Part shown: positions 15,894 to 24,086 of the stretch, one piece after another
Layout of the letters: each line of letters opens with the position of its first letter
How positions within the stretch are numbered: position 1 is the stretch's first letter
Assembly: GCA_020636095.1 (NCBI GenBank)
Contig: JACJYN010000002.1
Coordinates: 1,426,001-1,490,000, forward strand
DNA: 64,000 bases
Origin: Lewinellaceae bacterium
GTDB taxonomy: Bacteria; Bacteroidota; Bacteroidia; Chitinophagales; Saprospiraceae
Reading direction: 5' to 3'
Program-made: the position numbers and the translations under genes
Notes under the pieces: generated by a model
Seen by the model: only the letters and a program-made list of their open reading frames with translations
The model's database searches: none
Told to the model about the DNA's origin: nothing

Positions 15894-17285
15894 ATGCAAG
15901 ATGACTCCTTCCTCGGCCGCCTCAACCGCTGGGCGCGCAACTCCGTCACGCTAAAGCTTTTTGTCGTTGGTATCCTCATCCTGATTTTGCTCATCCCGGT
16001 GAGCATGGTGACCTCGCTCATCCGCGAGCGGGAAGGCATCCGCGACGAGGCAGTGCGGGAAGTGAGCGCTAAATGGGGTGGCGACCAGACCATCGCCGGG
16101 CCGGTGATCTCCGTCCCCTACCGTTCCACCCGCCTGAACCAGGAAGGCCAACCCATCATCACCCGCGGTTATGTGCACTTCCTGCCCGACAGCGTTACCA
16201 TCAACGGACAGGCTGATCCGCAGAAGCGCTACCGGGGGATTTATCTGGTGGTGCTGTACAACACCCGGCTGGAAGTCAGCGGCCGCTTCGAGGCCCTCAA
16301 TGCCGAGGCCCTGAGCGTGCCGGAGGAGGACCTGCAGTGGGAAGATGCGCTGTTCACCGTAGGCATCAGCGACATGAAGGGGATCGAAGAAGCCGTAAGC
16401 GTGCGCATCAACGACACGGCCTACCAGTTGGGGCCGGGCACCGTCACCAACGACCTCCTGGCTTCCGGGGCCAGCTTTCCAATTGCGTTGCCCCGGGAAA
16501 AGGCTTCCGCCATCGACTTCTCCTTCCGGCTCAACCTCAACGGTAGCTCCAGCCTTTACTTTACCCCCTTTGGAAAGTCTACAACCGTTACCATTCAATC
16601 CTCCTGGCCGGACCCCAGCTTCGAAGGCGCCTTCCTGCCGGACAGCCGAACGGTTTCCGCCGACGGATTCTCCGCCAGCTGGCAAGTGCTGCAGCTCAAC
16701 CGCAACTACCCGCAACAGGGCGAAGGGCCCTATATCAACAACAGCCCCCAGCCTGCCAGCGACCCGTACGGCTACAAGTACGACGCCTTTCGCGCTTCCA
16801 CCAGCGCCTTCGGCGTCCGCCTGCTGCTGCCCATCGACGAGTACCAGAAGACCATGCGCTCGGCCAAATACGCCGCCTTTTTTGTGCTGATCACCTTCCT
16901 GGCCTTCTTCTTCATCGAAGTGCTCAACCGCAAGCGGCTCCACCCCATTCAGTACATCCTGGTGGGCGCGGCTATCATATTATTCTACATCCTGTTGCTT
17001 TCAATTTCCGAACATTTCAATTTCGATACGGCCTACCTGATCGCCTGCGTTATCATCCTGGCCCTCATTACCGGCTATTGTTCCTACATCCTTCAAAACC
17101 GCCGGCTGACCTGGATGATGTTCGGCATCCTGGCGCTGCTCTACGGCTTTTTCTATTCCTTGCTTCAACTGCAGGACTACGCGCTGCTGCTGGGCAGCCT
17201 GGGCTTGCTGCTGATCCTGGCCACCATTATGTACTTGACGAGGAATATTGATTGGTATGGGTTGAGGGGGGAGGAGGAGGGGTAG
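15894..17285 (+). CDS. creD: Inner membrane protein CreD
   Basis: A 463-residue membrane protein of the CreD family. An N-terminal helix (about 22-42, LFVVGILILILLIPVSMVTS) is followed by the family motif REREGIRDEAVREVSAKWGG. A large periplasmic beta-rich domain (about 60-320) comes next, and six closely packed helices lie at the C-terminus. In gammaproteobacteria CreD belongs to the CreBC/BlrAB regulon and affects envelope integrity and beta-lactam response. Its biochemical role is unknown. No creBC-type pair is next to it here. It points toward, and is convergent with, a class D beta-lactamase gene, with a palindromic mobile element between them. Confidence 0.92.
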   Translation: MQDDSFLGRLNRWARNSVTLKLFVVGILILILLIPVSMVTSLIREREGIRDEAVREVSAKWGGDQTIAGPVISVPYRSTRLNQEGQPIITRGYVHFLPDSVTINGQADPQKRYRGIYLVVLYNTRLEVSGRFEALNAEALSVPEEDLQWEDALFTVGISDMKGIEEAVSVRINDTAYQLGPGTVTNDLLASGASFPIALPREKASAIDFSFRLNLNGSSSLYFTPFGKSTTVTIQSSWPDPSFEGAFLPDSRTVSADGFSASWQVLQLNRNYPQQGEGPYINNSPQPASDPYGYKYDAFRASTSAFGVRLLLPIDEYQKTMRSAKYAAFFVLITFLAFFFIEVLNRKRLHPIQYILVGAAIILFYILLLSISEHFNFDTAYLIACVIILALITGYCSYILQNRRLTWMMFGILALLYGFFYSLLQLQDYALLLGSLGLLLILATIMYLTRNIDWYGLRGEEEG

Positions 17286-17344
17286 TGTTTCAGTGTATCA
17301 GGGAGCAGTGTTTTTCAGAGGAATCCCTTTTCTCCGATGCTTCA

Positions 17345-17506
17345 GAGCATGTTTGGAGGCCAATCTTTGGGCTAAAAAATGCCCCTTTTTTGCTGATATT
17401 GCGTTACTTTTTTTGCCCGTACCACCAGTATGAGCTGCAAAAAGATGCCTTATCTCAACAAAAAATTGACACTTTTTATCTCCAAACCCGGCCTCCAAAC
17501 ATGCTC
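17345..17506. mobile_element. Palindromic MITE-like element with GAGYRTGTT ends (IS5-like), TSD TCA
   Basis: Left end GAGCATGTTTGGAGGCC and the inverted identical right end bound a 162-bp non-coding element. It is flanked by the triplet TCA on both sides (17342-17344 and 17507-17509). It lies in the convergent gap between creD and the beta-lactamase. Confidence 0.8.
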
Positions 17507-17573
17507 TCAGGGAAACTGTTTTCGATCAATTTGAGCACCCCCTAACCCCTTCTCGGGTTAGTCTGCCCTGTTT

Positions 17574-18437
17574 CTAATTTCCACCTGTTTTGAGTATCTT
17601 CTCCACAATCTCCCGCCGGCAGCGCTGGAATAGCTTATTCTGTCCCTCCGGCCCCTGCTCGTTCTCCACGTTATTGACAAAGACGTATGCTTCATCGCCC
17701 TTTTCAAAAAAGCCGACGAACCAGCCGATGTTACGGCCGTTGGGTTGTGCCCAGCCGGTCTTGCCGTAGAGCTTGTAGGCCGGCGTATCTTCCAGCAGCA
17801 TGATCTGCTTAACGGTGCGCTGGTGCTCCTTTTGGAAAGGCAACTGCTCCCGGTAGAGGCGGACGAGGAAGCTCACCTGCTGCAGGGGCGTCACCCGGGA
17901 ATCGCCCTCCAGCCAGAAGGTGTCGATATTGTCGTCTTTGATATCCAGCTGTCCATACCCGGACCTGGTTGCCCACTCGCGCATGCGCTGCACGCCTATC
18001 TTTCGGGCGATCTGCTGATAGCAGGGCACGCAGGAGACGCGGAAAGCTTCGGCAAAGGTGTTGTCGCGGTTCCAGTCCGGGTTCCAGTTCTCCTTTCCGT
18101 CCCAGAAGATGGTGTCCTCCGGGCTTTGCATCACCCCGGTTTCCAAGGCGATCAGTGAATTGGGAATCTTATAGGAGGAGGCCGGTAGGAAGCCCTGCTC
18201 ACAACGGGCCGGATTGTAGAGGGAGAGGGAGTCGGTTTTCAGGTTGTAAAGAGCGAAACAGCCTTCTACACCGTAGGACTGGTATAGGCTATCGAGGCGA
18301 AGAACCGCAGCATGCTCTGTTTTAAGAGGGGGTTCAGCCTGCAATGGAGGTGGCTCCGGTTCATTGGAGGACTGTTGTCCGGCATTGGTGCAGGAACACA
18401 AAAAGGCAAGCAGGGAAAAGAAAATCGTCGGGCGCAT
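17574..18437 (-). CDS. Class D (OXA-type) beta-lactamase, probable lipoprotein
   Basis: A 287-residue serine beta-lactamase. The catalytic motif S-x-x-K is at Ser87-Lys90 (ASSYK), S-x-V at Ser135-Val137 (VSCVP), a Tyr-Gly-Gln variant of YGN at 161-163, and KTG at 226-228 (YGKTGWA). The omega-loop segment FWLEG plus TPLQQVSFLVRLY is typical of class D. The N-terminus has a lipobox-like LCSC, so it may be lipid-anchored with Cys16. It would acylate and hydrolyse beta-lactams in the periplasm; the substrate range cannot be predicted. A long hairpin (18448-18500) lies 10 bases upstream of the ATG. Some proteins of this shape are sensors (BlaR-type) rather than enzymes, but no linked signalling domain is present. 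Confidence 0.92.
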   Translation of the reverse strand: MRPTIFFSLLAFLCSCTNAGQQSSNEPEPPPLQAEPPLKTEHAAVLRLDSLYQSYGVEGCFALYNLKTDSLSLYNPARCEQGFLPASSYKIPNSLIALETGVMQSPEDTIFWDGKENWNPDWNRDNTFAEAFRVSCVPCYQQIARKIGVQRMREWATRSGYGQLDIKDDNIDTFWLEGDSRVTPLQQVSFLVRLYREQLPFQKEHQRTVKQIMLLEDTPAYKLYGKTGWAQPNGRNIGWFVGFFEKGDEAYVFVNNVENEQGPEGQNKLFQRCRREIVEKILKTGGN

Positions 18438-18447
18438 TTTTGCCCTA

Positions 18448-18500
18448 AGATAAGATTTTCCGCTTCTCTGGTTCCCCCTAAGAAGTGGAAAATCTTATCT
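18448..18500. repeat. 20-bp-stem hairpin directly upstream of the beta-lactamase ATG
   Basis: AGATAAGATTTTCC and its exact complement GGAAAATCTTATCT, extended by CTTCT/AGAAG after one mismatch, enclose about 13 bases. The structure fills the gap between the DUF2461 stop (18507) and the beta-lactamase start (18437). It may act as a processing or attenuation element, or be a palindromic repeat. Confidence 0.75.
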
Positions 18501-18506
18501 AAAAAC

Positions 18507-19196
18507 TCACTCAATCGGCACGCCGTTCTCATCCGTGGTCAGCACCTCGCTCATATAATCAAAGAAGGGGCGCATGCGCTGAAAGGCCAGCACCATCTTA
18601 TCGAGCAGGTCGGGTGAAGTCACTTCCTTATCGGTATAGGACTGCGAAAGCAGAAATTGTTTATAGCGGAGCAGGTCGATATTGGGATGGTCCTGGGAGT
18701 AGCCCTGGGGTGCTGTTTTCAACTGTTCGCCATCCAGCTGGCCGAATGTTTCGACAAACTCCGGCGCGGCGATGAGCTTGCGCATGGGTTCCGCGTCGAT
18801 GGCAATCTCCTGGCGAATGCGCTTGATGTCGGCCGAACTGGGGCCCCAGAATCCGCCGCCCACGAAAGAGCCGCCCGGCTCGATGTGGAAATAATAACCG
18901 CCGCGCAACCATTTGGTATCCCGCTTCATGGTGCCGCTGAAGTGGCTTTTGTAAGGGGATTTATCTTTGGAAAAGCGTACGTCCCGGTAGATTCGGAACA
19001 AGCTTTGTTTGCCGGTCATAGGCACGAGCTGGTCGTGCTGCCCCATTCGGGCGAGCAAGGCCTCGGCGAATTCAACGACATGGGCGTGCTCAGCCTGGTA
19101 CCTGGACTTATTGGCGGTGAACCATTCGCGGTTGTTGTTGTCGCGCAGGGCTTTCAGGAAATCGAGGGTGGATTTGGGAATGGAGGTAGCAGGCAT
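18507..19196 (-). CDS. DUF2461 family protein
   Basis: A 229-residue cytoplasmic protein matching the DUF2461/TIGR02453 family along its whole length. It shows the N-terminal TLDFLKALRDNNNREWF motif, the central RIYRDVRFSKDKSPYKSHF and the GGYYFHIEPGGSFVGGGFW segment. The length is the family norm. The molecular function of the family is unknown. It is upstream of the beta-lactamase on the same strand with a 69-base gap, largely filled by a hairpin, so co-transcription is possible. Confidence 0.93.
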   Translation of the reverse strand: MPATSIPKSTLDFLKALRDNNNREWFTANKSRYQAEHAHVVEFAEALLARMGQHDQLVPMTGKQSLFRIYRDVRFSKDKSPYKSHFSGTMKRDTKWLRGGYYFHIEPGGSFVGGGFWGPSSADIKRIRQEIAIDAEPMRKLIAAPEFVETFGQLDGEQLKTAPQGYSQDHPNIDLLRYKQFLLSQSYTDKEVTSPDLLDKMVLAFQRMRPFFDYMSEVLTTDENGVPIE

Positions 19197-19343
19197 AGTG
19201 GGTGATTTTTAGGATTTATATCGTTCAGGATTTTTAACAGCCCAAAGGATGGTATGGTTGATCGCATTGCAGGCAAATATTTCCATTTTTTTGTAGATAT
19301 TAGCCGGGCCAGTAGGCCCGGACTCTTCCCAACCTTAGCTCTT

Positions 19344-20864
19344 ATGAAATTTGCCAACTTACTTTTACTCCTTTTTCCTTTGCATTGCTGGTGGGCTGCT
19401 AACGCCCAACCTTTCAGCCTGCCCGTCAACCTGGGATACCCCTTAAACCACTTCCGGGATATGCTTGTAGACAATGACACCATCGTTGCCTATGGCTTGG
19501 GTTTTTCCAACGACTCTATTCCCCAACAGGGCCTTTTGTTATCTAAATTTGATTCTTCCGGCCACCACTTATTCTCCAAAATGATCCTCGACCTTCAGGG
19601 TGCTCCCCTTTTCATCGACTATCATTGGGGTAAAATTGCCAAAACTCGTGACGGCGGATATATTATGACTGCCGCTCCCACTAATAGGATCGCCGCCTGG
19701 CTGATCAAAACCGATCACGATTTTGAAGTTGAGTTCATTAGAGAATACCTGGATACGGTGAACCTCCGTCATTATAGATATAATGTACCCATTGAATTAA
19801 GTGACGGTTATCTATTAAGTGGAGGGATACAACGGCCTAATTATAAAAATAATCCTTTTGCCAGAAGGGTGGACCAGCAAGGTAACACACTATGGTTTCA
19901 ATATTATGGAGACTATGATGTCGCAGATCTTGTCAACTCCATGGCAAAGATTAATGATTCCTTGTTTGTCTTATGTGGCACCACTGATGTAGAAGGCCCC
20001 AATTCCGCCCGAACCACGATCCGGTATATCGATGGGCAGGGGCAAGTTGTCAGGCTTTGGAGTTCTGAGCCCAATCCAGATATCGGTTACAACAGGAATG
20101 TCCTCATTACTGATGACGGAGGGCTCATTACTTTTGGGTTGTATTTGGTGGAAGTGATAGGAGAGACTAGTATCGTCCAGCCCACCCTCGCCAAGCTAGA
20201 CACCGGGTTTCAAATAGAATGGCTCCGCCATTTTGGATTAGAGGCCCGGCTGGGGGCTGATGTCATATTCTGGGACATCGAGCCAACTTCCGACGGCAAC
20301 TACATCGGCGCGGGGGAAAGTTTTGTCAAAATACCCGGTACGCCGACCCGAAGAGTGGGCTGGCTCCACAAATTCTCCCCCCAGGGAGACAGTATATGGG
20401 AAAACCTGATAGACGCCCCATTTCCCCTGGTGAATACCAACCAGGGCGCCCTCGCCGGGGTAGGCGAATTATCCAGCGGCAGCATTGTGGCGGCGGGAGA
20501 AACCATCAACGGCAACCAACGATACATCTGGCTGGTGAAAGTCACCGCTGACGGCTGCCTGGATACGCTCTGCTCCATGGTGTCTCCTGTGGTGGAGGCG
20601 CCGGCGCCGGAAGATACGCCTTTCTCCCTTTATCCCAACCCCACCAGTGGCCCGTTCACGCTGGCCTGGGCAGGCGCGCCGCCGGGGCGGGAGGCCATCC
20701 TACAGCTATTCGACGCCACCGGGCGGGTGGTGTGGCGGCAGCAGCGGCAGTTGCAACAGCAGATAGAACTGGCGGTGGGCACGTTACCGGGTGGGGTTTA
20801 TTTTTTGCAGGTGCGGACGGGGCAGGGCAATTGGGTGGAGCGGCTGGCGGTGAGGAGGAAGTGA
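19344..20864 (+). CDS. T9SS-secreted protein, beta-propeller-like, type A sorting domain
   Basis: The start is taken at 19344, where MKFANLLLLLFPLHCWWAANAQ makes a good signal peptide; the frame is open upstream but gives no export signal. The 506-residue product has repeated segments of the kind 'DDGGLITFGLYLVEVIGETS' and 'SDGNYIGAGESFVK', typical of blade repeats in secreted Bacteroidota beta-propeller proteins. It ends with a type IX sorting domain (FSLYPNPTSGPFTLAW, then GGVYFLQVRTG, ending LAVRRK). It should cross the outer membrane through T9SS. The specific function is unknown. The gene is solitary and divergent from DUF2461. Confidence 0.88.
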   Translation: MKFANLLLLLFPLHCWWAANAQPFSLPVNLGYPLNHFRDMLVDNDTIVAYGLGFSNDSIPQQGLLLSKFDSSGHHLFSKMILDLQGAPLFIDYHWGKIAKTRDGGYIMTAAPTNRIAAWLIKTDHDFEVEFIREYLDTVNLRHYRYNVPIELSDGYLLSGGIQRPNYKNNPFARRVDQQGNTLWFQYYGDYDVADLVNSMAKINDSLFVLCGTTDVEGPNSARTTIRYIDGQGQVVRLWSSEPNPDIGYNRNVLITDDGGLITFGLYLVEVIGETSIVQPTLAKLDTGFQIEWLRHFGLEARLGADVIFWDIEPTSDGNYIGAGESFVKIPGTPTRRVGWLHKFSPQGDSIWENLIDAPFPLVNTNQGALAGVGELSSGSIVAAGETINGNQRYIWLVKVTADGCLDTLCSMVSPVVEAPAPEDTPFSLYPNPTSGPFTLAWAGAPPGREAILQLFDATGRVVWRQQRQLQQQIELAVGTLPGGVYFLQVRTGQGNWVERLAVRRK

Positions 20865-20877
20865 GGGGAGGCAAAAG

Positions 20878-20974
20878 GCCATACTGCTGGACACTTTGGT
20901 GCTATTGTTTATCAGAGAGCAGTGTGTTGGTGTGTCAGAACGGGACCGGAATCACAAATGTCCAGTAGTGTAGC
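20878..20974. repeat. Inverted-repeat element with CTRCTGGACA arms
   Basis: The left arm GCCATACTGCTGGACACTTTG and the right arm, read on the opposite strand as GCTACACTACTGGACATTTGT, are imperfect inverted copies around 97 bases of non-coding DNA. A similar arm (reading TACTATTACTGGACATTG on the minus strand) occurs near 41805-41823. No clear target duplication is visible. Confidence 0.55.
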
Positions 20975-21140
20975 AAAGGCCTATCTTCAACAGCTCAACA
21001 TATTATCGATCAGGCAATTGTAATTGTTCCGGGTTGTTTTTCGCTTAATTTATCAGGTGACGGGAAGCCGCGAACTGTCCTGGTTTCTACCGGAAAAAAA
21101 GCAGTAACTTTAACTGCGCCGCTAGTCAGGGCACAAAAAA

Positions 21141-21175
21141 AAACCGCAACGATGTGTCGCTGCGGTTTTTTTTTG
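21141..21175 (-). terminator. Rho-independent terminator after nqrF
   Basis: ACCGCA and TGCGGT form the stem, with GCGAC/CATCGT-like pairing inside. A run of T follows in the minus-strand direction and a matching A/T run lies on the other side, so it can also act on plus-strand transcripts. It lies 13 bases after the nqrF stop codon. Confidence 0.8.
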
Positions 21176-21187
21176 CGGTAGAATCCA

Positions 21188-22504
21188 TCAACTTCCGAAG
21201 TCGTCAAAAGCGATATTCTCTTCCGGTACGCCCAGCTCGTCGAGCATTTTGAGGGCGGCCTGAAGCATCAGAGGCGGGCCACAAAGGTAGTATTCAACCT
21301 CTTCCGGCTCGGGATGGTTCTTCAGGTACTCATCGTAGAGCACCTGGTGTATGAAACCGATGAAACCGTCGCCTTTTTTATCGTTGATATCTTCTTTGAT
21401 TTTCCAGTGGTCTACCTCTTTGGCGACCTTCACGTCGGACAGGGCGATGTGGTAGTTGAAGTTGTCGTATTCCTGCTCGATCTCGCGGAAGTCCTGTGTG
21501 TAGAACAGCTCGCGCTTGGAGCGGCCGCCGTACCAGTAAGACACCTTACGGTCTTTGGTTTTCAGCGTGTGGAACAGGTGGAAGATGTGCGAGCGCAGCG
21601 GGGCCATACCGGCGCCACCGCCGATGTAGACCATCTCCTTTTTTGTCGGTTTGATAAAGAATTCGCCATAAGGGCCGGAGATCGTCACCTTGTCGCCCGG
21701 TTTTTGGGCGAAAACGTAGGAGGAACATACGCCCGGGTTGACCGCCATCCAGGTATTGTTCTTGCGGTCCCAGGGCGGGGTGGCAATACGGATGTTCAGC
21801 ATTACGATATCTCCTTCTGCGGGGTGGTTGGCCATGGAGTAAGCGCGGAACTGTTCCTCGTCGTTTTTCATCTTGAGGTCCCACATCTTAAACTGGTCCC
21901 ACTCTTCCTTATATTCATCCGGCCTTTTGTCCGTCATGCGCGGGTGAGCGGTGATATCGAAATCCTTGAAGTCTACCTCGACCACCGGCACGTCGATCTG
22001 TACGTAACCGCCCGATTCGAACTCCAGGGTCTCGCCTTTAGGCAATCTCACCACAAACTCTTTGATAAAAGAAGCTACGTTGTAGTTGGACACCACTTCG
22101 CATTCCCACTTTTTGATGCCAAATACCTCTTCCGGAACGCGGATACGCATATCCTGGCGCACCTTTACCTGACAGGCCAGGCGCTTGTGTTCCGCCACTT
22201 CGCGGCGGGTCAGGTGGTTGAGTTCGGTAGGCAGCACGTCGCCGCCGCCGTCATCCACATGGCATTCGCACATGGCGCAGGTACCGCCGCCGCCACAGGC
22301 GGAAGGCAGGAATACGCTCTTGTCGGAAAGGGCGGACAGCAGGGAAGAACCGGGCTGCACCAGCAGTGGGTTGTCTTCATCTCCGTTGACGATGATCTTT
22401 ACATCGCCCTGTGGCACCAGCCGCTTTCGCGCCAGGATCAGCATGAAAGACAGCGCCAGGATCACCAGGCTAAAGACCAGTACGGCTAATATAATAGTAG
22501 TCAT
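21188..22504 (-). CDS. nqrF: Na+-NQR subunit F (NADH dehydrogenase, 2Fe-2S and FAD)
   Basis: The 438-residue entry subunit of the sodium-pumping NADH:quinone reductase. One membrane helix (about 4-24) is followed by a ferredoxin domain whose 2Fe-2S ligands are Cys70, Cys76, Cys79 and Cys111 (SACGGGGTCAMCEC, LACQV). A ferredoxin-NADP reductase-like FAD and NADH domain comes next (FRAYSMANHP for flavin, GGGAGMAPLRSH for the nucleotide, and YLCGPPLMLQA near the end). It oxidises NADH and passes electrons through the other subunits to quinone. It is the last gene of the nqr operon, 144 bases after nqrE, and is followed by a terminator. Confidence 0.97.
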   Translation of the reverse strand: MTTIILAVLVFSLVILALSFMLILARKRLVPQGDVKIIVNGDEDNPLLVQPGSSLLSALSDKSVFLPSACGGGGTCAMCECHVDDGGGDVLPTELNHLTRREVAEHKRLACQVKVRQDMRIRVPEEVFGIKKWECEVVSNYNVASFIKEFVVRLPKGETLEFESGGYVQIDVPVVEVDFKDFDITAHPRMTDKRPDEYKEEWDQFKMWDLKMKNDEEQFRAYSMANHPAEGDIVMLNIRIATPPWDRKNNTWMAVNPGVCSSYVFAQKPGDKVTISGPYGEFFIKPTKKEMVYIGGGAGMAPLRSHIFHLFHTLKTKDRKVSYWYGGRSKRELFYTQDFREIEQEYDNFNYHIALSDVKVAKEVDHWKIKEDINDKKGDGFIGFIHQVLYDEYLKNHPEPEEVEYYLCGPPLMLQAALKMLDELGVPEENIAFDDFGS

Positions 22505-22648
22505 TGTATCTGAGTAATTTTAATTTTCAAATCTGGTTGCCGCATGTTTTGTTGTTTGTTCTCAGTTTATACAAAAATTTGAAGCTTAAAAAACGAACCA
22601 GCCGGTTTAGGAATAACAAACAACTGTCAACCGCCAACAGTCCAGCCA

Positions 22649-23257
22649 CTAGTTCGAAGCATAAGCCGCCGGGTCGATACCCATCAGGCTCATAAATGCG
22701 ATGCCCATCAGCCCCGTCAGGATGAAGGCCATACCCAGGCCGCGCAACGCCGGCGGCACGTTGGAATAGCGGATTTTCTCCCGGATGGCCGCAATGGCGA
22801 TAATGGCCAGGAACCAACCGAAGCCACCACCCAGCCCGAAGGCGATGGAGTTGCTGAAGTTGTATTCCCTCGACACCATGAACAGAGAGCCACCGAGGAT
22901 GGCGCAGTTTACTGTGATCAGCGGCAGGAAAATACCGAGGGCAGCATAGAGGGCCGGCGAAAACTTTTCCACCACCATCTCCACGAGCTGCACCATGGAG
23001 GCGATCACTGCGATAAACAGGATAAATCGCAAAAAGGTCAGATCAACCCCAAATAATCCGTTCTCACTCAGCAAATACTCGCTGATCACCCAGTTGATCG
23101 GCATGGTGATGCCCAGTACGAAAATCACTGCCAAGCCCAGGCCAAAGGCCGTATTGACACTCTTGGAAACCGCCAGGTAAGAACACATGCCCAGGAAGTA
23201 GGCGAGTACGAGGTTCTCGATGAAGGCGGCTTTTATGAAGGTATTCAGGAATTCCAT
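22649..23257 (-). CDS. nqrE: Na+-NQR subunit E
   Basis: A 202-residue integral membrane protein with six helices. The starting motif EFLNTFIKAAFIENLVLAYF and the inner segment TVNCAILGGSLFMVSREYNF are diagnostic of NqrE. The Cys in TVNCAIL is one of the paired cysteines that, with those of NqrD, hold the membrane-embedded iron centre. It lies between nqrD and nqrF. The 69-base gap to nqrD contains three tandem copies of a 14-mer. Confidence 0.97.
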   Translation of the reverse strand: MEFLNTFIKAAFIENLVLAYFLGMCSYLAVSKSVNTAFGLGLAVIFVLGITMPINWVISEYLLSENGLFGVDLTFLRFILFIAVIASMVQLVEMVVEKFSPALYAALGIFLPLITVNCAILGGSLFMVSREYNFSNSIAFGLGGGFGWFLAIIAIAAIREKIRYSNVPPALRGLGMAFILTGLMGIAFMSLMGIDPAAYASN

Positions 23258-23263
23258 GTCTTA

Positions 23264-23305
23264 GTTGTTAGTTGATCGTTGTTAGTTGATCGTTGTTAGT
23301 TGATC
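23264..23305. repeat. Three perfect tandem copies of a 14-bp unit
   Basis: GTTGTTAGTTGATC is repeated exactly three times between the nqrD stop and the nqrE start, ending seven bases before the nqrE ATG region. Perfect copies suggest recent expansion by slippage. Confidence 0.9.
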
Positions 23306-23326
23306 GTTACCCAACAACAAACAGGT

Positions 23327-24037
23327 TTAAGATACATCCACCAGTTTGGTATTATAGCTGCGTTGAATCCAGATCAGGATGCCAATGATAAACATGGCGG
23401 CAGCCGGCAATACCATCAGGTTGTTGTTGGTGTACCAGCCGAACAGGGCACTATCGGTGGTGTTGATGAAGTAATCCACGGTTGGGCCAATGATCTTCAG
23501 CTCGATCGGGCTGCCGGCAAAGAGGCTGCCTTTGCCAAATACCTCCCGGATGATGCCCACGATGATCAGGATGGCGCCGTAGCCCAGGCCGTTGCCGATA
23601 CCGTCCAGGAAAGAACGCCAGGGCTTGTTGGCCATAGCGAAAGCTTCCAGGCGGCCCATCACGATGCAGTTAGTGATGATCAGGCCGATGTACACCGACA
23701 ATTGCTTGTAGATCGGGTAGTTGAGATATTTCAGCGTCAGCTCTACCACTGTCACCAGGGAGGCGATGATGACCAGCTGAACGATCATGCGCACCTGCTT
23801 GGGGATGTAGGTCCGCAACATAGAAGTAAACAAGCTGGAGAAGGCCGTCACAAATATCACGGCGATCGCCATCACGAAGGAAGGATAAACCAGCGAGGTA
23901 ACCGCCAGCGCCGAGCAAATACCCAGCACCTGAACGGTAATCGGGTTGTTGTCATTCAGCGGGTCGGTGATCAGGTGGCGCTCTTTCTTCCCAAACTGAA
24001 ATAAGGGTTCTTTCTCTTTAACAGCAGTTTCAGCCAT
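23327..24037 (-). CDS. nqrD: Na+-NQR subunit D
   Basis: A 236-residue membrane subunit with six helices. The sequence NPITVQVLGICSALAVT near the N-terminus and GLIITNCIVMGRLEAFAMAN in the centre are family signatures. The central cysteine in ITNCIVMGR pairs with that of NqrE. It has a short hydrophilic N-terminal extension compared with gammaproteobacterial NqrD. It is separated from nqrC by 49 bases, in the standard operon order. Confidence 0.97.
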   Translation of the reverse strand: MAETAVKEKEPLFQFGKKERHLITDPLNDNNPITVQVLGICSALAVTSLVYPSFVMAIAVIFVTAFSSLFTSMLRTYIPKQVRMIVQLVIIASLVTVVELTLKYLNYPIYKQLSVYIGLIITNCIVMGRLEAFAMANKPWRSFLDGIGNGLGYGAILIIVGIIREVFGKGSLFAGSPIELKIIGPTVDYFINTTDSALFGWYTNNNLMVLPAAAMFIIGILIWIQRSYNTKLVDVS

Positions 24038-24086
24038 TGTTTTATAGTTTTATTCCTGAGGCGCCCGTGAGCACCAAAAATCCGGT

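Noticed and set aside
21314..22489. 391-codon plus-strand frame opposite nqrF
   Set aside because: The opposite strand encodes NqrF with all Fe-S cysteines; the long frame reflects codon bias only.
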